A DNA stretch of 64,000 nt from the NCBI GenBank assembly GCA_965206015.1, contig CBDBIW010000016.1, forward strand, positions 62,001 through 126,000. The letters run 5' to 3'. Below the pieces are notes generated by a model. The model saw nothing but the letters and a program-made list of their open reading frames with translations. It made no database searches and was not told the DNA's origin. The translations under genes were made by a program, and so were the position numbers. The DNA is from JAJCYL01 sp965206015. Its GTDB lineage: Bacteria > Bacteroidota > Bacteroidia > Cytophagales > Cyclobacteriaceae. Shown here piece by piece: positions 47,083 to 54,446 of this stretch (positions are counted from its first letter, which is position 1; every line of letters starts with the position of its first letter).

Positions 47083-47131
47083 TTAGTTGTTAGTTGTTAG
47101 TTGTTAGTTGTTAGTTGTTAGTTTTTAGTTT
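47083..47131. repeat. Heptanucleotide repeats upstream of the BspA-like gene
   Basis: Five perfect TTAGTTG units (47083-47117) followed by two TTAGTTT units, ending about 68 bp before the ATG. The position is that of a promoter or leader, where copy number could alter expression. Confidence 0.95.
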
Positions 47132-47184
47132 TTCAACGGGTGGTTCTCAATTAGGAATAAAGGTATTAAAAAAGATTGATCAAC

Positions 47185-47538
47185 TCATCCGTATTTAATG
47201 ATTAAACCGATTATTGCCAATCCGATGCCTGTTATGCCTACTGTCCATTTAAAATTGCTGATTCTGTTATCGAATTTATTGTCTAAACTTGTAATTCTAT
47301 TTTCTAAAACATTGAATTTACTTTCAAAGGCGTTTTCTAAAACATTGAATTTACTTTCAAATTTATTATCTAAACTTGTAATTCTATTTTCTAAAACATT
47401 TTTTAAAGCACCAATTTCTTTAATTACTTCTCTCATATCGTTTTCAGTTTTTATATCTATTAAAGTTGTTATAGCTTCTTTTGTATGATTGTCTATATTC
47501 AATTTTTTTAGCTGTTTTTGAATTTCGCTGGTTTTCAT
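47185..47538 (-). CDS. Array gene 9: coiled-coil anchored protein (117 aa)
   Basis: Last gene of the array. N-terminal constant region KTSEIQKQLKKLNIDNHTKE onward, long repeat region (VLENRITSLDNKF, ESKFNVLENAF, ESKFNVLENRITSLDNKFDNRI), and C-terminal membrane helix WTVGITGIGLAIIGLIIKYG. The protein is identical to that of gene 2. It ends 121 bp before the BspA-like ATG. Start is the ATG at 47538; a GTG two codons earlier is possible in all copies. Confidence 0.88.
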   Translation of the reverse strand: MKTSEIQKQLKKLNIDNHTKEAITTLIDIKTENDMREVIKEIGALKNVLENRITSLDNKFESKFNVLENAFESKFNVLENRITSLDNKFDNRISNFKWTVGITGIGLAIIGLIIKYG

Positions 47539-47553
47539 ATTCACAAATTAAAC

Positions 47554-47808
47554 TCATCCGTATTTAATGATTAAACCGATTATTGCCAATCCGATGCCTA
47601 TTACACCTACTGTCCATTTAAAATTGCTGATTCTGTTATCTAAAACATTGAATTTACTTTCAAAAGTATTTTTTAAAGCACCAATTTCTTTAATTACTTC
47701 TCTCATATCGTTTTCAGTTTTTATATCTATTAAAGTTGTTATAGCTTCTTTTGTATGATTGTCTATATTCAATTTTTTTAGCTGTTTTTGAATTTCGCTG
47801 GTTTTCAT
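47554..47808 (-). CDS. Array gene 8: coiled-coil anchored protein (84 aa)
   Basis: Shortest type: after the constant region the linker is only TFESKFNVLDNRI, then the membrane helix WTVGVIGIGLAIIGLIIKYG. The protein is identical to gene 7; the DNA differs at a few silent positions. Confidence 0.87.
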   Translation of the reverse strand: MKTSEIQKQLKKLNIDNHTKEAITTLIDIKTENDMREVIKEIGALKNTFESKFNVLDNRISNFKWTVGVIGIGLAIIGLIIKYG

Positions 47809-47823
47809 ATTCACAAATTAAAC

Positions 47824-48078
47824 TCATCCGTATTTAATGATTAAACCGATTATTGCCAATCCGATGCCTATTACACCTACTGTCCATTTAAAATTGCTGA
47901 TTCTGTTATCTAAAACATTGAATTTACTTTCAAAAGTATTTTTTAAAGCACCAATTTCTTTAATTACTTCTCTCATATCGTTTTCAGTTTTTATGTCTAT
48001 TAAAGTTGTTATAGCTTCTTTTGTATGATTGTCTATATTCAATTTCTTTAGCTGTTTTTGAATTTCGCTAGTTTTCAT
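47824..48078 (-). CDS. Array gene 7: coiled-coil anchored protein (84 aa)
   Basis: Same short form as gene 8 (linker TFESKFNVLDNRI). The exact 270-bp period between genes 7 and 8 indicates the most recent duplication in the array. Confidence 0.87.
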   Translation of the reverse strand: MKTSEIQKQLKKLNIDNHTKEAITTLIDIKTENDMREVIKEIGALKNTFESKFNVLDNRISNFKWTVGVIGIGLAIIGLIIKYG

Positions 48079-48103
48079 ATTCACAAATTAAACTCATCCG
48101 TAT

Positions 48104-48451
48104 TTAATGATTAAACCGATTATTTATTGCCAACCCGATGCCTGTTATGCCTACTGTCCATTTAAAATTGCTGATTCTATTATCGAATTTATTGTCTAAA
48201 CTTGTAATTCTATTTTCTAAAACATTGAATTTACTTTCAAAAGCATTTTCTAAAACATTGAATTTACTTTCAAATTTATTGTCTAAACTTGTAATTCTAT
48301 TTTCTAAAACATTTTTTAAAGCACCAATTTCTTTAATTACTTCTCTCATATCGTTTTCAGTTTTTATGTCTATTAAAGTTGTTATAGCTTCTTTTGTATG
48401 ATTGTCTATGTTCAATTTTTTTAGCTGTTTTTGAATTTCGCTGGTTTTCAT
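48104..48451 (-). CDS. Array gene 6: coiled-coil protein with frameshifted tail (115 aa)
   Basis: Constant region and long repeat region as in genes 2 and 9. A 4-bp duplication around 48121-48128 (TTATTTATT instead of TTATT) shifts the frame in the membrane helix, which now ends GIGLAINNRFNH. The anchor loses its last eight hydrophobic residues and may not insert properly. The next gene is still intact. Confidence 0.85.
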   Translation of the reverse strand: MKTSEIQKQLKKLNIDNHTKEAITTLIDIKTENDMREVIKEIGALKNVLENRITSLDNKFESKFNVLENAFESKFNVLENRITSLDNKFDNRISNFKWTVGITGIGLAINNRFNH

Positions 48452-48466
48452 ATTCACAAATTAAAA

Positions 48467-48808
48467 TCATCCGTATTTAATGATTAAACCAATTATTGCC
48501 AATCCGATGCCTATTACACCTACTGTCCATTTAAAATTGCTGATTCTGTTATCGAATTTATTGTCTAAACTTGTAATTCTATTTTCTAAAACATTGAATT
48601 TACTTTCAAATTTATTGTCTAAACTTGTAATCGTATTTTCTAAAACATTGAATTTACTTTCAAAAGTATTTTTTAAAGCACCAATTTCTTTAATTACTTC
48701 TCTCATATCGTTTTCAGTTTTTATGTCTATTAAAGTTGTTATAGCTTCTTTTGTATGATTGTCTATATTCAATTTTTTTAGCTGTTTTTGAATTTCGCTG
48801 GTTTTCAT
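48467..48808 (-). CDS. Array gene 5: coiled-coil anchored protein (113 aa)
   Basis: Repeat region TFESKFNVLENTITSLDNKF, ESKFNVLENRITSLDNKFDNRI, then WTVGVIGIGLAIIGLIIKYG. It joins the TFESKF start of genes 4, 7 and 8 to the long middle of genes 2 and 9, suggesting recombination between types. Confidence 0.87.
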   Translation of the reverse strand: MKTSEIQKQLKKLNIDNHTKEAITTLIDIKTENDMREVIKEIGALKNTFESKFNVLENTITSLDNKFESKFNVLENRITSLDNKFDNRISNFKWTVGVIGIGLAIIGLIIKYG

Positions 48809-48823
48809 ATTCACAAATTAAAC

Positions 48824-49132
48824 TCATCCGTATTTAATGATTAAACCGATTATTGCCAACCCGATGCCTGTTATGCCTACTGTCCATTTAAAATTGCTGA
48901 TTCTATTATCGAATTTATTGTCTAAACTTGTAATTCTATTTTCTAAAACATTAAGTTTACCTTCAAACACATTGAATTTACTTTCAAAAGTATTTTTTAA
49001 AGCACCAATTTCTTTAATTACTTCTCTCATATCGTTTTCAGTTTTTATATCTATTAAAGTTGTTATAGCTTCTTTTGTATGATTGTCTATGTTCAATTTT
49101 TTTAGCTGTTTTTGAATTTCACTGGTTTTCAT
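48824..49132 (-). CDS. Array gene 4: coiled-coil anchored protein (102 aa)
   Basis: Repeat region TFESKFNVFEGKLNVLENRI, TSLDNKFDNRI, with the unit FEGKLNV found in no other copy. Constant ends as in the others. Confidence 0.87.
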   Translation of the reverse strand: MKTSEIQKQLKKLNIDNHTKEAITTLIDIKTENDMREVIKEIGALKNTFESKFNVFEGKLNVLENRITSLDNKFDNRISNFKWTVGITGIGLAIIGLIIKYG

Positions 49133-49147
49133 ATTCACAAATTAAAC

Positions 49148-49534
49148 TCATCCGTATTTAATGATTAAACCAATTATTGCCAATCCGATGCCTATTACAC
49201 CTACTGTCCATTTAAAATTGCTGATTCTGTTATCGAATTTATTGTCTAAACTTGTAATTCTATTATCAAATTTATTATCTAAACTTGTAATCGTATTTTC
49301 TAAAACATTGAATTTACTTTCAAAAGCATTTTCTAAAACATTGAATTTACTTTCAAATTTATTGTCTAAACTTGTAATCCTATTTTCTAAAACATTTTTT
49401 AAAGCACCAATTTCTTTAATTACTTCTCTCATATCGTTTTCAGTTTTTATATCTATTAAAGTTGTTATAGCTTCTTTTGTATGATTGTCTATGTTCAATT
49501 TTTTTAGCTGTTTTTGAATTTCACTGGTTTTCAT
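49148..49534 (-). CDS. Array gene 3: longest coiled-coil anchored protein (128 aa)
   Basis: Repeat region VLENRITSLDNKF, ESKFNVLENAF, ESKFNVLENTITSLDNKFD, NRITSLDNKFDNRI. It has one additional 11-residue NRITSLDNKFD unit compared with gene 2. Confidence 0.87.
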   Translation of the reverse strand: MKTSEIQKQLKKLNIDNHTKEAITTLIDIKTENDMREVIKEIGALKNVLENRITSLDNKFESKFNVLENAFESKFNVLENTITSLDNKFDNRITSLDNKFDNRISNFKWTVGVIGIGLAIIGLIIKYG

Positions 49535-49549
49535 ATTCACAAATTAAAC

Positions 49550-49903
49550 TCATCCGTATTTAATGATTAAACCAATTATTGCCAATCCGATGCCTGTTAT
49601 GCCTACTGTCCATTTAAAATTGCTGATTCTGTTATCGAATTTATTGTCTAAACTTGTAATTCTATTTTCTAAAACATTGAATTTACTTTCAAAAGCATTT
49701 TCTAAAACATTGAATTTACTTTCAAATTTATTGTCTAAACTTGTAATTCTATTTTCTAAAACATTTTTTAAAGCACCAATTTCTTTAATTACTTCTCTCA
49801 TATCGTTTTCAGTTTTTATGTCTATTAAAGTTGTTATAGCTTCTTTTGTATGATTGTCTATGTTCAATTTTTTTAGCTGTTTTTGAATTTCGCTGGTTTT
49901 CAT
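49550..49903 (-). CDS. Array gene 2: coiled-coil anchored protein (117 aa)
   Basis: Protein identical to gene 9, seven copies away: VLENRITSLDNKF, ESKFNVLENAF, ESKFNVLENRITSLDNKFDNRI, then the membrane helix. Identity at this distance suggests gene conversion or strong constraint. Confidence 0.88.
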   Translation of the reverse strand: MKTSEIQKQLKKLNIDNHTKEAITTLIDIKTENDMREVIKEIGALKNVLENRITSLDNKFESKFNVLENAFESKFNVLENRITSLDNKFDNRISNFKWTVGITGIGLAIIGLIIKYG

Positions 49904-49918
49904 ATTCACAAATTAAAA

Positions 49919-50185
49919 TCATCCGTATTTAATGATTAAACCGATTATTGCCAACCCGATGCCTGTTACACCTACTGTCCATTTAAAATTGGTGATTCTG
50001 TTATCGAATTTATTGTCTAAACTTGTAATTCTATTTTCTAAAACATTTTTTAAAGCACCAATTTCTTTAATTACTTCTCTCATATCGTTTTCAGTTTTTA
50101 TATCTATTAAAGTTGTTATAGCTTCTTTTGTATGATTGTCTATATTCAATTTCTTTAGCTGTTTTTGAATTTCGCTAGTTTTCAT
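49919..50185 (-). CDS. Array gene 1: coiled-coil anchored protein (88 aa)
   Basis: First gene in the direction of transcription. Short repeat region VLENRITSLDNKFDNRI, then TNFKWTVGVTGIGLAIIGLI. Its upstream sequence differs from the internal linkers: TATATTTG (minus strand, 50191-50198) fits the TAnnTTTG -7 box but lies only 5 bp before the ATG, so a leaderless start or a promoter further upstream is possible. The N-terminal 47 residues form amphipathic helices; the protein probably sits in the inner membrane with the coil in the cytoplasm. Confidence 0.87.
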   Translation of the reverse strand: MKTSEIQKQLKKLNIDNHTKEAITTLIDIKTENDMREVIKEIGALKNVLENRITSLDNKFDNRITNFKWTVGVTGIGLAIIGLIIKYG

Positions 50186-50279
50186 ATTCACAAATATAGG
50201 CGATTAAAAAGGTTTTTGATCGAAAAAAAGAACTGTTATCGTATTTAATTATGAATAACGGTATTAATAGAGTTTGACA

Positions 50280-50480
50280 AAGTTCCGGTGCTGTAACATG
50301 GGGGCACCGGTCATGGTAACTGCTTCTCCCGTACCTATCGTATTTGCGGACAGCTCAATGGGCAGCACTTTGGGTTTGGGCGTTAGCTACGGTGGTTACA
50401 AACAGCAGGGAGATAGCAACGACACCTGACAGCCTGTGTATTGTGTTGCGGATATTTCGGGTTCCGGAAGAATAATTCAT
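50280..50480 (-). pseudogene. 5' remnant of an exported protein gene
   Basis: ATG at 50480 opens a signal peptide (HRLSGVVAISLLFVTTVANAQ) but stops after 41 codons at 50355. One frame over the sequence continues sensibly as PKVLPIELSANTIGTGEAVT, MTGAPM. A frameshift just after the signal peptide therefore killed a secreted-protein gene whose remainder is lost. Confidence 0.55.
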
Positions 50481-50613
50481 CTGGATATGCTTTAAAACTG
50501 GATATGCTTTAAAACTGGTCGTTAACTTAATAACTTATTGCAAATAAAACTTGACCAAGTTGGAGATTAATCAAGTTGGAGATTAATCAAGTTGGAGAGA
50601 CAAGTTGGAGAGA
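50481..50613. repeat. Short tandem duplications
   Basis: A 17-bp unit (CTGGATATGCTTTAAAA) twice at 50481-50514, and CAAGTTGGAGATTAAT twice at 50556-50587 followed by two shorter 13-bp units (CAAGTTGGAGAGA) to 50613. Confidence 0.85.
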
Positions 50614-50870
50614 GACCGGCAGCTCATCACACAGGTAAAAACAAGTTGAGCTTTATCAAATGGAAAAATAAGTTTCGATGCAGGAAATGCAAACATGCAG
50701 CCTGTCAGAAAAGAAAAGACTTTTCCAGTGCCTGCAATAAATGCACTGCTACTGAAAGCCCGGCTGTAATTTCAAGGCGTTACAGGCAATTATTCATCAG
50801 ATCAAGTTATGGACCAGCACCACATAATTCATGGGTAAGTGATTTCAACGCAGACAGGTATTACAATTGA
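50592..50870 (+). pseudogene. IS1595/ISXO2-type transposase N-terminal remnant
   Basis: The frame contains LSFIKWKNKFRCRKCKHAAC, then QKRKDFSSACNKCTATESPA. This is the zinc ribbon (CxxC ... CxxC) and following ESPTA-like motif at the start of IS1595 transposases. The catalytic part is absent; similarity ends near residue 65. Confidence 0.6.
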
Positions 50871-51020
50871 GTGTGCTGTGATCGGTTAAACAGGTCACAA
50901 AGGCAAGGGTGCTATTGCAAGACCGGTGGCTAAACCAAAAATTATGATACACACTTTGTTTCACATTGAAACTATGGTGCCTGGCAGAAATCTATACTTC
51001 ATATCGATTACTTTGGTGCC

Positions 51021-52034
51021 ATGGATTTTAACCTTTCCAAAATTGTCAAGAGGCTTTTACCAGTAATTCTAGCTGGCATCACTGGAAACATCATATTGAC
51101 CATTTACACCTCGGAAGAAAATCTTCTAAAAACTTTGACTCAATTTTCACCGGGCTGGTTTTTTTTGGCAATTGTCATGTCGCTCATTCCGTGGCTTGGT
51201 CACTCAGCCAGAACAGTGATTTGGTCAGGATTTCTCGGATTTCCCATAACATTTATGGATAGTTTCAGAATATCGATTGCTCATGATTTGGGTGGGGCCA
51301 TTACACCTACTGTTGTCGGTGGTACACCTGTAAAGTTTGGGCTCCTGGTAAACAGAGGAGTGCCGGCCGGGGCGGCAGGAATGATCGTATTGCTCCAGGT
51401 ACTTGAAGACTTAGTTTTCCTTATCTCCTCCCTGCCATTATCAATCTATTTTGCCGGAGGTCTGGAAAATCCGGCTGTAATGAGTCTTTATAAATCAATT
51501 GGAGTTATAAGTATTCATCTTTGGTGGCTTATTCCTGCTTTTGCATTAATAGTAATTACAGGCAGATTCATTTATCGTAAACGAAAGAAAAAGGTCATCG
51601 AAAAGAGTGGTCTGACTGCTTTTCAAAAGATCAAAAACCAAATCAGACACGCCTGGAACGACTTTTTACTGGCAGGTGAACTAGTCCTGAAATCAGGAAA
51701 GCCAAGATTTCTATTGACGGCGGCAATGATGTATATTGAATGGTCTTGCCGGTTTGCCATACCAATTGCCCTGGTTTATTCACTTGGCATAATTGCTGAC
51801 CCTTTTCAATTTTTCTTCTTGCACTGGATAGTATGGCTCACGATGCTTATAACCCCCACTCCTGGTGCCACTGGTGGTGCAGAAGCTGTATTCTATTTTC
51901 TTTTCATCCCTTTTATACCCAATAGTTTAATTGGCATATTGATTACCGGATGGCGATTCGTCAGCTATTACTTCATGATGCTTGCGGGAACTGTGATTCT
52001 TCAGTTTACTGGAGTAATTAATTCCAAAAAGTAG
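51021..52034 (+). CDS. Flippase-like/LPG-synthase TM-region membrane protein (UPF0104)
   Basis: 337 residues with about eight membrane helices. Family segments are ITPTVVGGTPVKFGLLVNRGVPAGAAGMIVLLQVLEDL and, near the C-terminus, ITPTPGATGGAEAVFYFLFIPFIP. These are the conserved cores of the UPF0104/AglD2/MprF-TM family, seen in lipid flippases. No C-terminal synthase domain, so a transporter or lipid-handling role is inferred. A hairpin terminator follows about 135 bp later. Confidence 0.9.
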   Translation: MDFNLSKIVKRLLPVILAGITGNIILTIYTSEENLLKTLTQFSPGWFFLAIVMSLIPWLGHSARTVIWSGFLGFPITFMDSFRISIAHDLGGAITPTVVGGTPVKFGLLVNRGVPAGAAGMIVLLQVLEDLVFLISSLPLSIYFAGGLENPAVMSLYKSIGVISIHLWWLIPAFALIVITGRFIYRKRKKKVIEKSGLTAFQKIKNQIRHAWNDFLLAGELVLKSGKPRFLLTAAMMYIEWSCRFAIPIALVYSLGIIADPFQFFFLHWIVWLTMLITPTPGATGGAEAVFYFLFIPFIPNSLIGILITGWRFVSYYFMMLAGTVILQFTGVINSKK

Positions 52035-52167
52035 AGACACAGGGTGATGAACAATCCATTCGAAGTTTATGGTCAGTATTTAAATACAAATCATACTATG
52101 ACAGGTACTCTATCCTATTATATCCAATATAGTTGTTATGTATGTATAATTCATACATAGCTCAATT

Positions 52168-52199
52168 GGGAAAGGTTGCGATATTCGCAGCCTTTCCTT
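52168..52199 (+). terminator. Rho-independent terminator
   Basis: GGAAAGG-TTGCG and CGCAG-CCTTTCC pair around an ATATT loop with one or two mismatches and are followed by TTACTT. It separates the flippase-like gene from the cobalamin-regulated unit. Confidence 0.6.
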
Positions 52200-52230
52200 A
52201 CTTCATACCCCCTCACTGGTAACCTCAATT

Positions 52231-52261
52231 TTGATCTTGGCTCATTTTTAATTTAACTTTA
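52231..52261 (+). promoter_or_regulatory. Promoter of the cobalamin-regulated unit
   Basis: TTG at 52231-52233, a 20-bp spacer and TAACTTTA at 52254-52261, one base off the TAnnTTTG consensus, directly before the riboswitch. Confidence 0.5.
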
Positions 52262-52271
52262 ACCCAGGAAT

Positions 52272-52456
52272 TTGGTTCTAACCGGTTTCAACCGAGTGGA
52301 TTAAAAGGGAATTCCGGTGCAAAACCGGAGCTGTTCCCGCAACTGTAAGTTCTTTTTTGTATTGGTATCACTCTCATGCCACTGTTATATCCTGATAGAT
52401 ATCGGGAGGGACGGGAAGGCGATACCAATAGAACAAGCCAGGAGACCTGCCCGATT
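52272..52456 (+). ncRNA. Cobalamin (AdoCbl) riboswitch
   Basis: The conserved cobalamin aptamer core is complete: GGGAATTCCGGTGCAAAACC, then GGAGCTGTTCCCGCAACTG followed by TAAG, a variable arm, and the 3' block AAGCCAGGAGACCTGCC. In Bacteroidota, vitamin B12 binding to this leader represses the downstream uptake genes. It lies 60 bp before the BtuB-like gene. The region near 52472-52495 may be the expression platform. Confidence 0.95.
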
Positions 52457-52515
52457 CATTTGTATTCATTACACCGGGAAGAGTGTTGTAAAAAACTGTA
52501 GCAGTTAGCAAGTAA

Positions 52516-54435
52516 ATGTTAAGGAGTTTAAAGTACTCGAAGCTATCGCTTCTTGCTTTTGGTTTTCTATTTGAATCATTCGGTCAGGTACCAGATTCTG
52601 TTAGAAGATTAGATGAAGTTGTTATTGCCTCAACGAGAATTCAGATTCATTCGGTAGGCTATCGCATGGAAAAGGTGGATTCTTTTGCTATTGCGAGTTC
52701 AGCACCAGCTAATCTTGCTGAAATCCTAATCCGCAATTCCAATGCCCACGTGAGAAGTTATGGCCCAAACGGACTCTCAGCACCAAATCTTCGTGGATCT
52801 GGCAATAGCCATACCTCAATTATTTGGAATGGGATCAATCTTCAAAGCCCAACCTCAGGTGAGCTTGATATTAGTCTTTTACCAACATCGTTTATCGATG
52901 ATATAACTGTTCAATTCGGAGGTGCTGCCAGTCTCTTTGGTTCCGGAGCTTTAGGTGGCATCATCCATTTGAGAAATAAACCATCTTACAACAAAGGACT
53001 AAGACTACAGCTTTCCCGGAATTATGGTTCTTTCAACAGACATCATCAGAGCTTTGGCGCGGGATGGAGCAACCTCAAATTCGGTTCCTCCATTAAATTT
53101 TTCCGGTATTCAGCTGACAATGACTTTAACTACAACAACATTACACTCGCTGGTTCACCAAAGGAAAAAAGACAACATGGTGGAGTTGAACAGCAAGGCC
53201 TGCTCCTCCAAAACTATTGGAAGTGGAATAACAAAAATCAGCTTAGCCTACGTTTCTGGCTACAAGAAAATGACATCGAGGTACCCGAACCAATTACTGT
53301 AGCTGGAGTTGGAGCAGCAATTCAGAGAGACAATTTTAATCGAAGCCTATTCACCTGGGAGCACGTTGGAAATAAACTTAGTTGGACTGCAAAATCTGCT
53401 TTGGTTAATCACACCACTGCTTTTACCGGTTTCCCTCCTACTACTTATCATTCCAGTATAAACGAATACGAGGTCAATCTTCCAATCACACCTCAACTGA
53501 CTGTTAATACCGGAATAAACAACACCTACGAGTGGGTGAATTCGGATAATCATGGCACGGAAAATCCCTTCAGAAATCGAATAGCGATCTTTTTCTCAGC
53601 CAGGCAATCAATAGGAACAAAATCCATTCTTAATATTCGGGTCAGAGAAGCATTGGTCAGAGGAAATCTTACGCCCTTTATTCCATCTATAGGGATAGAG
53701 CATTACCTCACCAAAGCAATCCGCCTCAAAGGCTCGGTATCTCGGAATTATCTCATTCCTACCTTCAATCAACTCTATTGGTCGGGGGCTGGTGGTTTCG
53801 GCAATCTATCACTCAGGCCTGAGTTGTCCTGGAGTGAAGAATTAGGTGCAATTTTCAACATGAATTCAAAAGAGGATGCCTGGTATTTTGAGTCCGAATT
53901 TACAGGATTTAGCAGCCAGGTAGACGATTGGATTTTGTGGGTTCCTGTGACTGCTTCAGCATGGTCTCCAAATAATATCAAGCGAGTATGGTCTCGAGGA
54001 TTTGAAAGCAGTGCTAAAATCAAAAGAAAATGGAACATCACGTCCTTGGAATTACAGGGGAATTACAGTTACACAAAAGCTGTTAATCAACAAGTTTCAG
54101 GGACAGGTAATACTTCGGAAACCGGTAAACAAATAATCTATACTCCTGGTCATTCCGGAACAATCAATGCAACCCTCTCAATAAAATCCTTCAAAACGGG
54201 CTGGTGGCATCACATTACTGGCAAACAATTCACCACTGGCGACAATACCGCAGTCCAGGCACTTGAGATGTTTGGTGTTTCCAGTTTGGTTTTAAGTAAT
54301 CAGTTCAAGATGGGTACCCTTAAAACCAGTCTCCAATTTGAAATCAATAACCTATTCAACAAGAACTATTTGGTAAGGGCTGGATATCCTATGCCTCTCA
54401 GAAATATAAAATTTGGATTAACCATTAAACACTAA
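52516..54435 (+). CDS. btuB: BtuB-like TonB-dependent cobalamin receptor
   Basis: 639 residues. A signal peptide (SLLAFGFLFESFGQ) is followed by a TonB-box-like RLDEVVIAST, a plug domain (about 40-160: NLAEILIRNSNAHVRSYGPN, LRGSGNSHTSIIWNGINL, GSGALGGIIHLRNKP) and a beta-barrel ending ITLKFGL-like NIKFGLTIKH. The size is that of BtuB-type transporters, without the regulatory domain seen in the receptor at 10.7 kb. Placement directly behind a cobalamin riboswitch and before a BtuG-like gene makes corrinoid uptake the likely role. Confidence 0.9.
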   Translation: MLRSLKYSKLSLLAFGFLFESFGQVPDSVRRLDEVVIASTRIQIHSVGYRMEKVDSFAIASSAPANLAEILIRNSNAHVRSYGPNGLSAPNLRGSGNSHTSIIWNGINLQSPTSGELDISLLPTSFIDDITVQFGGAASLFGSGALGGIIHLRNKPSYNKGLRLQLSRNYGSFNRHHQSFGAGWSNLKFGSSIKFFRYSADNDFNYNNITLAGSPKEKRQHGGVEQQGLLLQNYWKWNNKNQLSLRFWLQENDIEVPEPITVAGVGAAIQRDNFNRSLFTWEHVGNKLSWTAKSALVNHTTAFTGFPPTTYHSSINEYEVNLPITPQLTVNTGINNTYEWVNSDNHGTENPFRNRIAIFFSARQSIGTKSILNIRVREALVRGNLTPFIPSIGIEHYLTKAIRLKGSVSRNYLIPTFNQLYWSGAGGFGNLSLRPELSWSEELGAIFNMNSKEDAWYFESEFTGFSSQVDDWILWVPVTASAWSPNNIKRVWSRGFESSAKIKRKWNITSLELQGNYSYTKAVNQQVSGTGNTSETGKQIIYTPGHSGTINATLSIKSFKTGWWHHITGKQFTTGDNTAVQALEMFGVSSLVLSNQFKMGTLKTSLQFEINNLFNKNYLVRAGYPMPLRNIKFGLTIKH

Positions 54436-54446
54436 TTATTAAGAAC

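Larger units (their letters stand above)
47185..50185 (-). repeat. Tandem array of nine paralogous genes
   Basis: Nine head-to-tail copies, 270-402 bp apart. Each pair is joined by the same 15-bp linker (stop TGA, then a form of TTTAATTTGTGAAT before ATG). The first ~140 bp and last ~75 bp of each gene are almost identical at the DNA level; only the middle varies, built from 21-33-bp units. Base composition is clearly more AT-rich than the surrounding genes. Confidence 0.95.

Noticed and set aside
47198..50135. Plus-strand open frames across the array (each starting MIKPIIANPMP)
   Set aside because: They are exact antisense shadows of the nine minus-strand genes and rise and fall with the same repeats; the minus-strand proteins have a sensible coil plus anchor design.
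47185..50185. CRISPR-like array
   Set aside because: The repeat units are 270-402 bp with coding function, not 25-40-bp repeats with unique spacers, and no cas genes are present.
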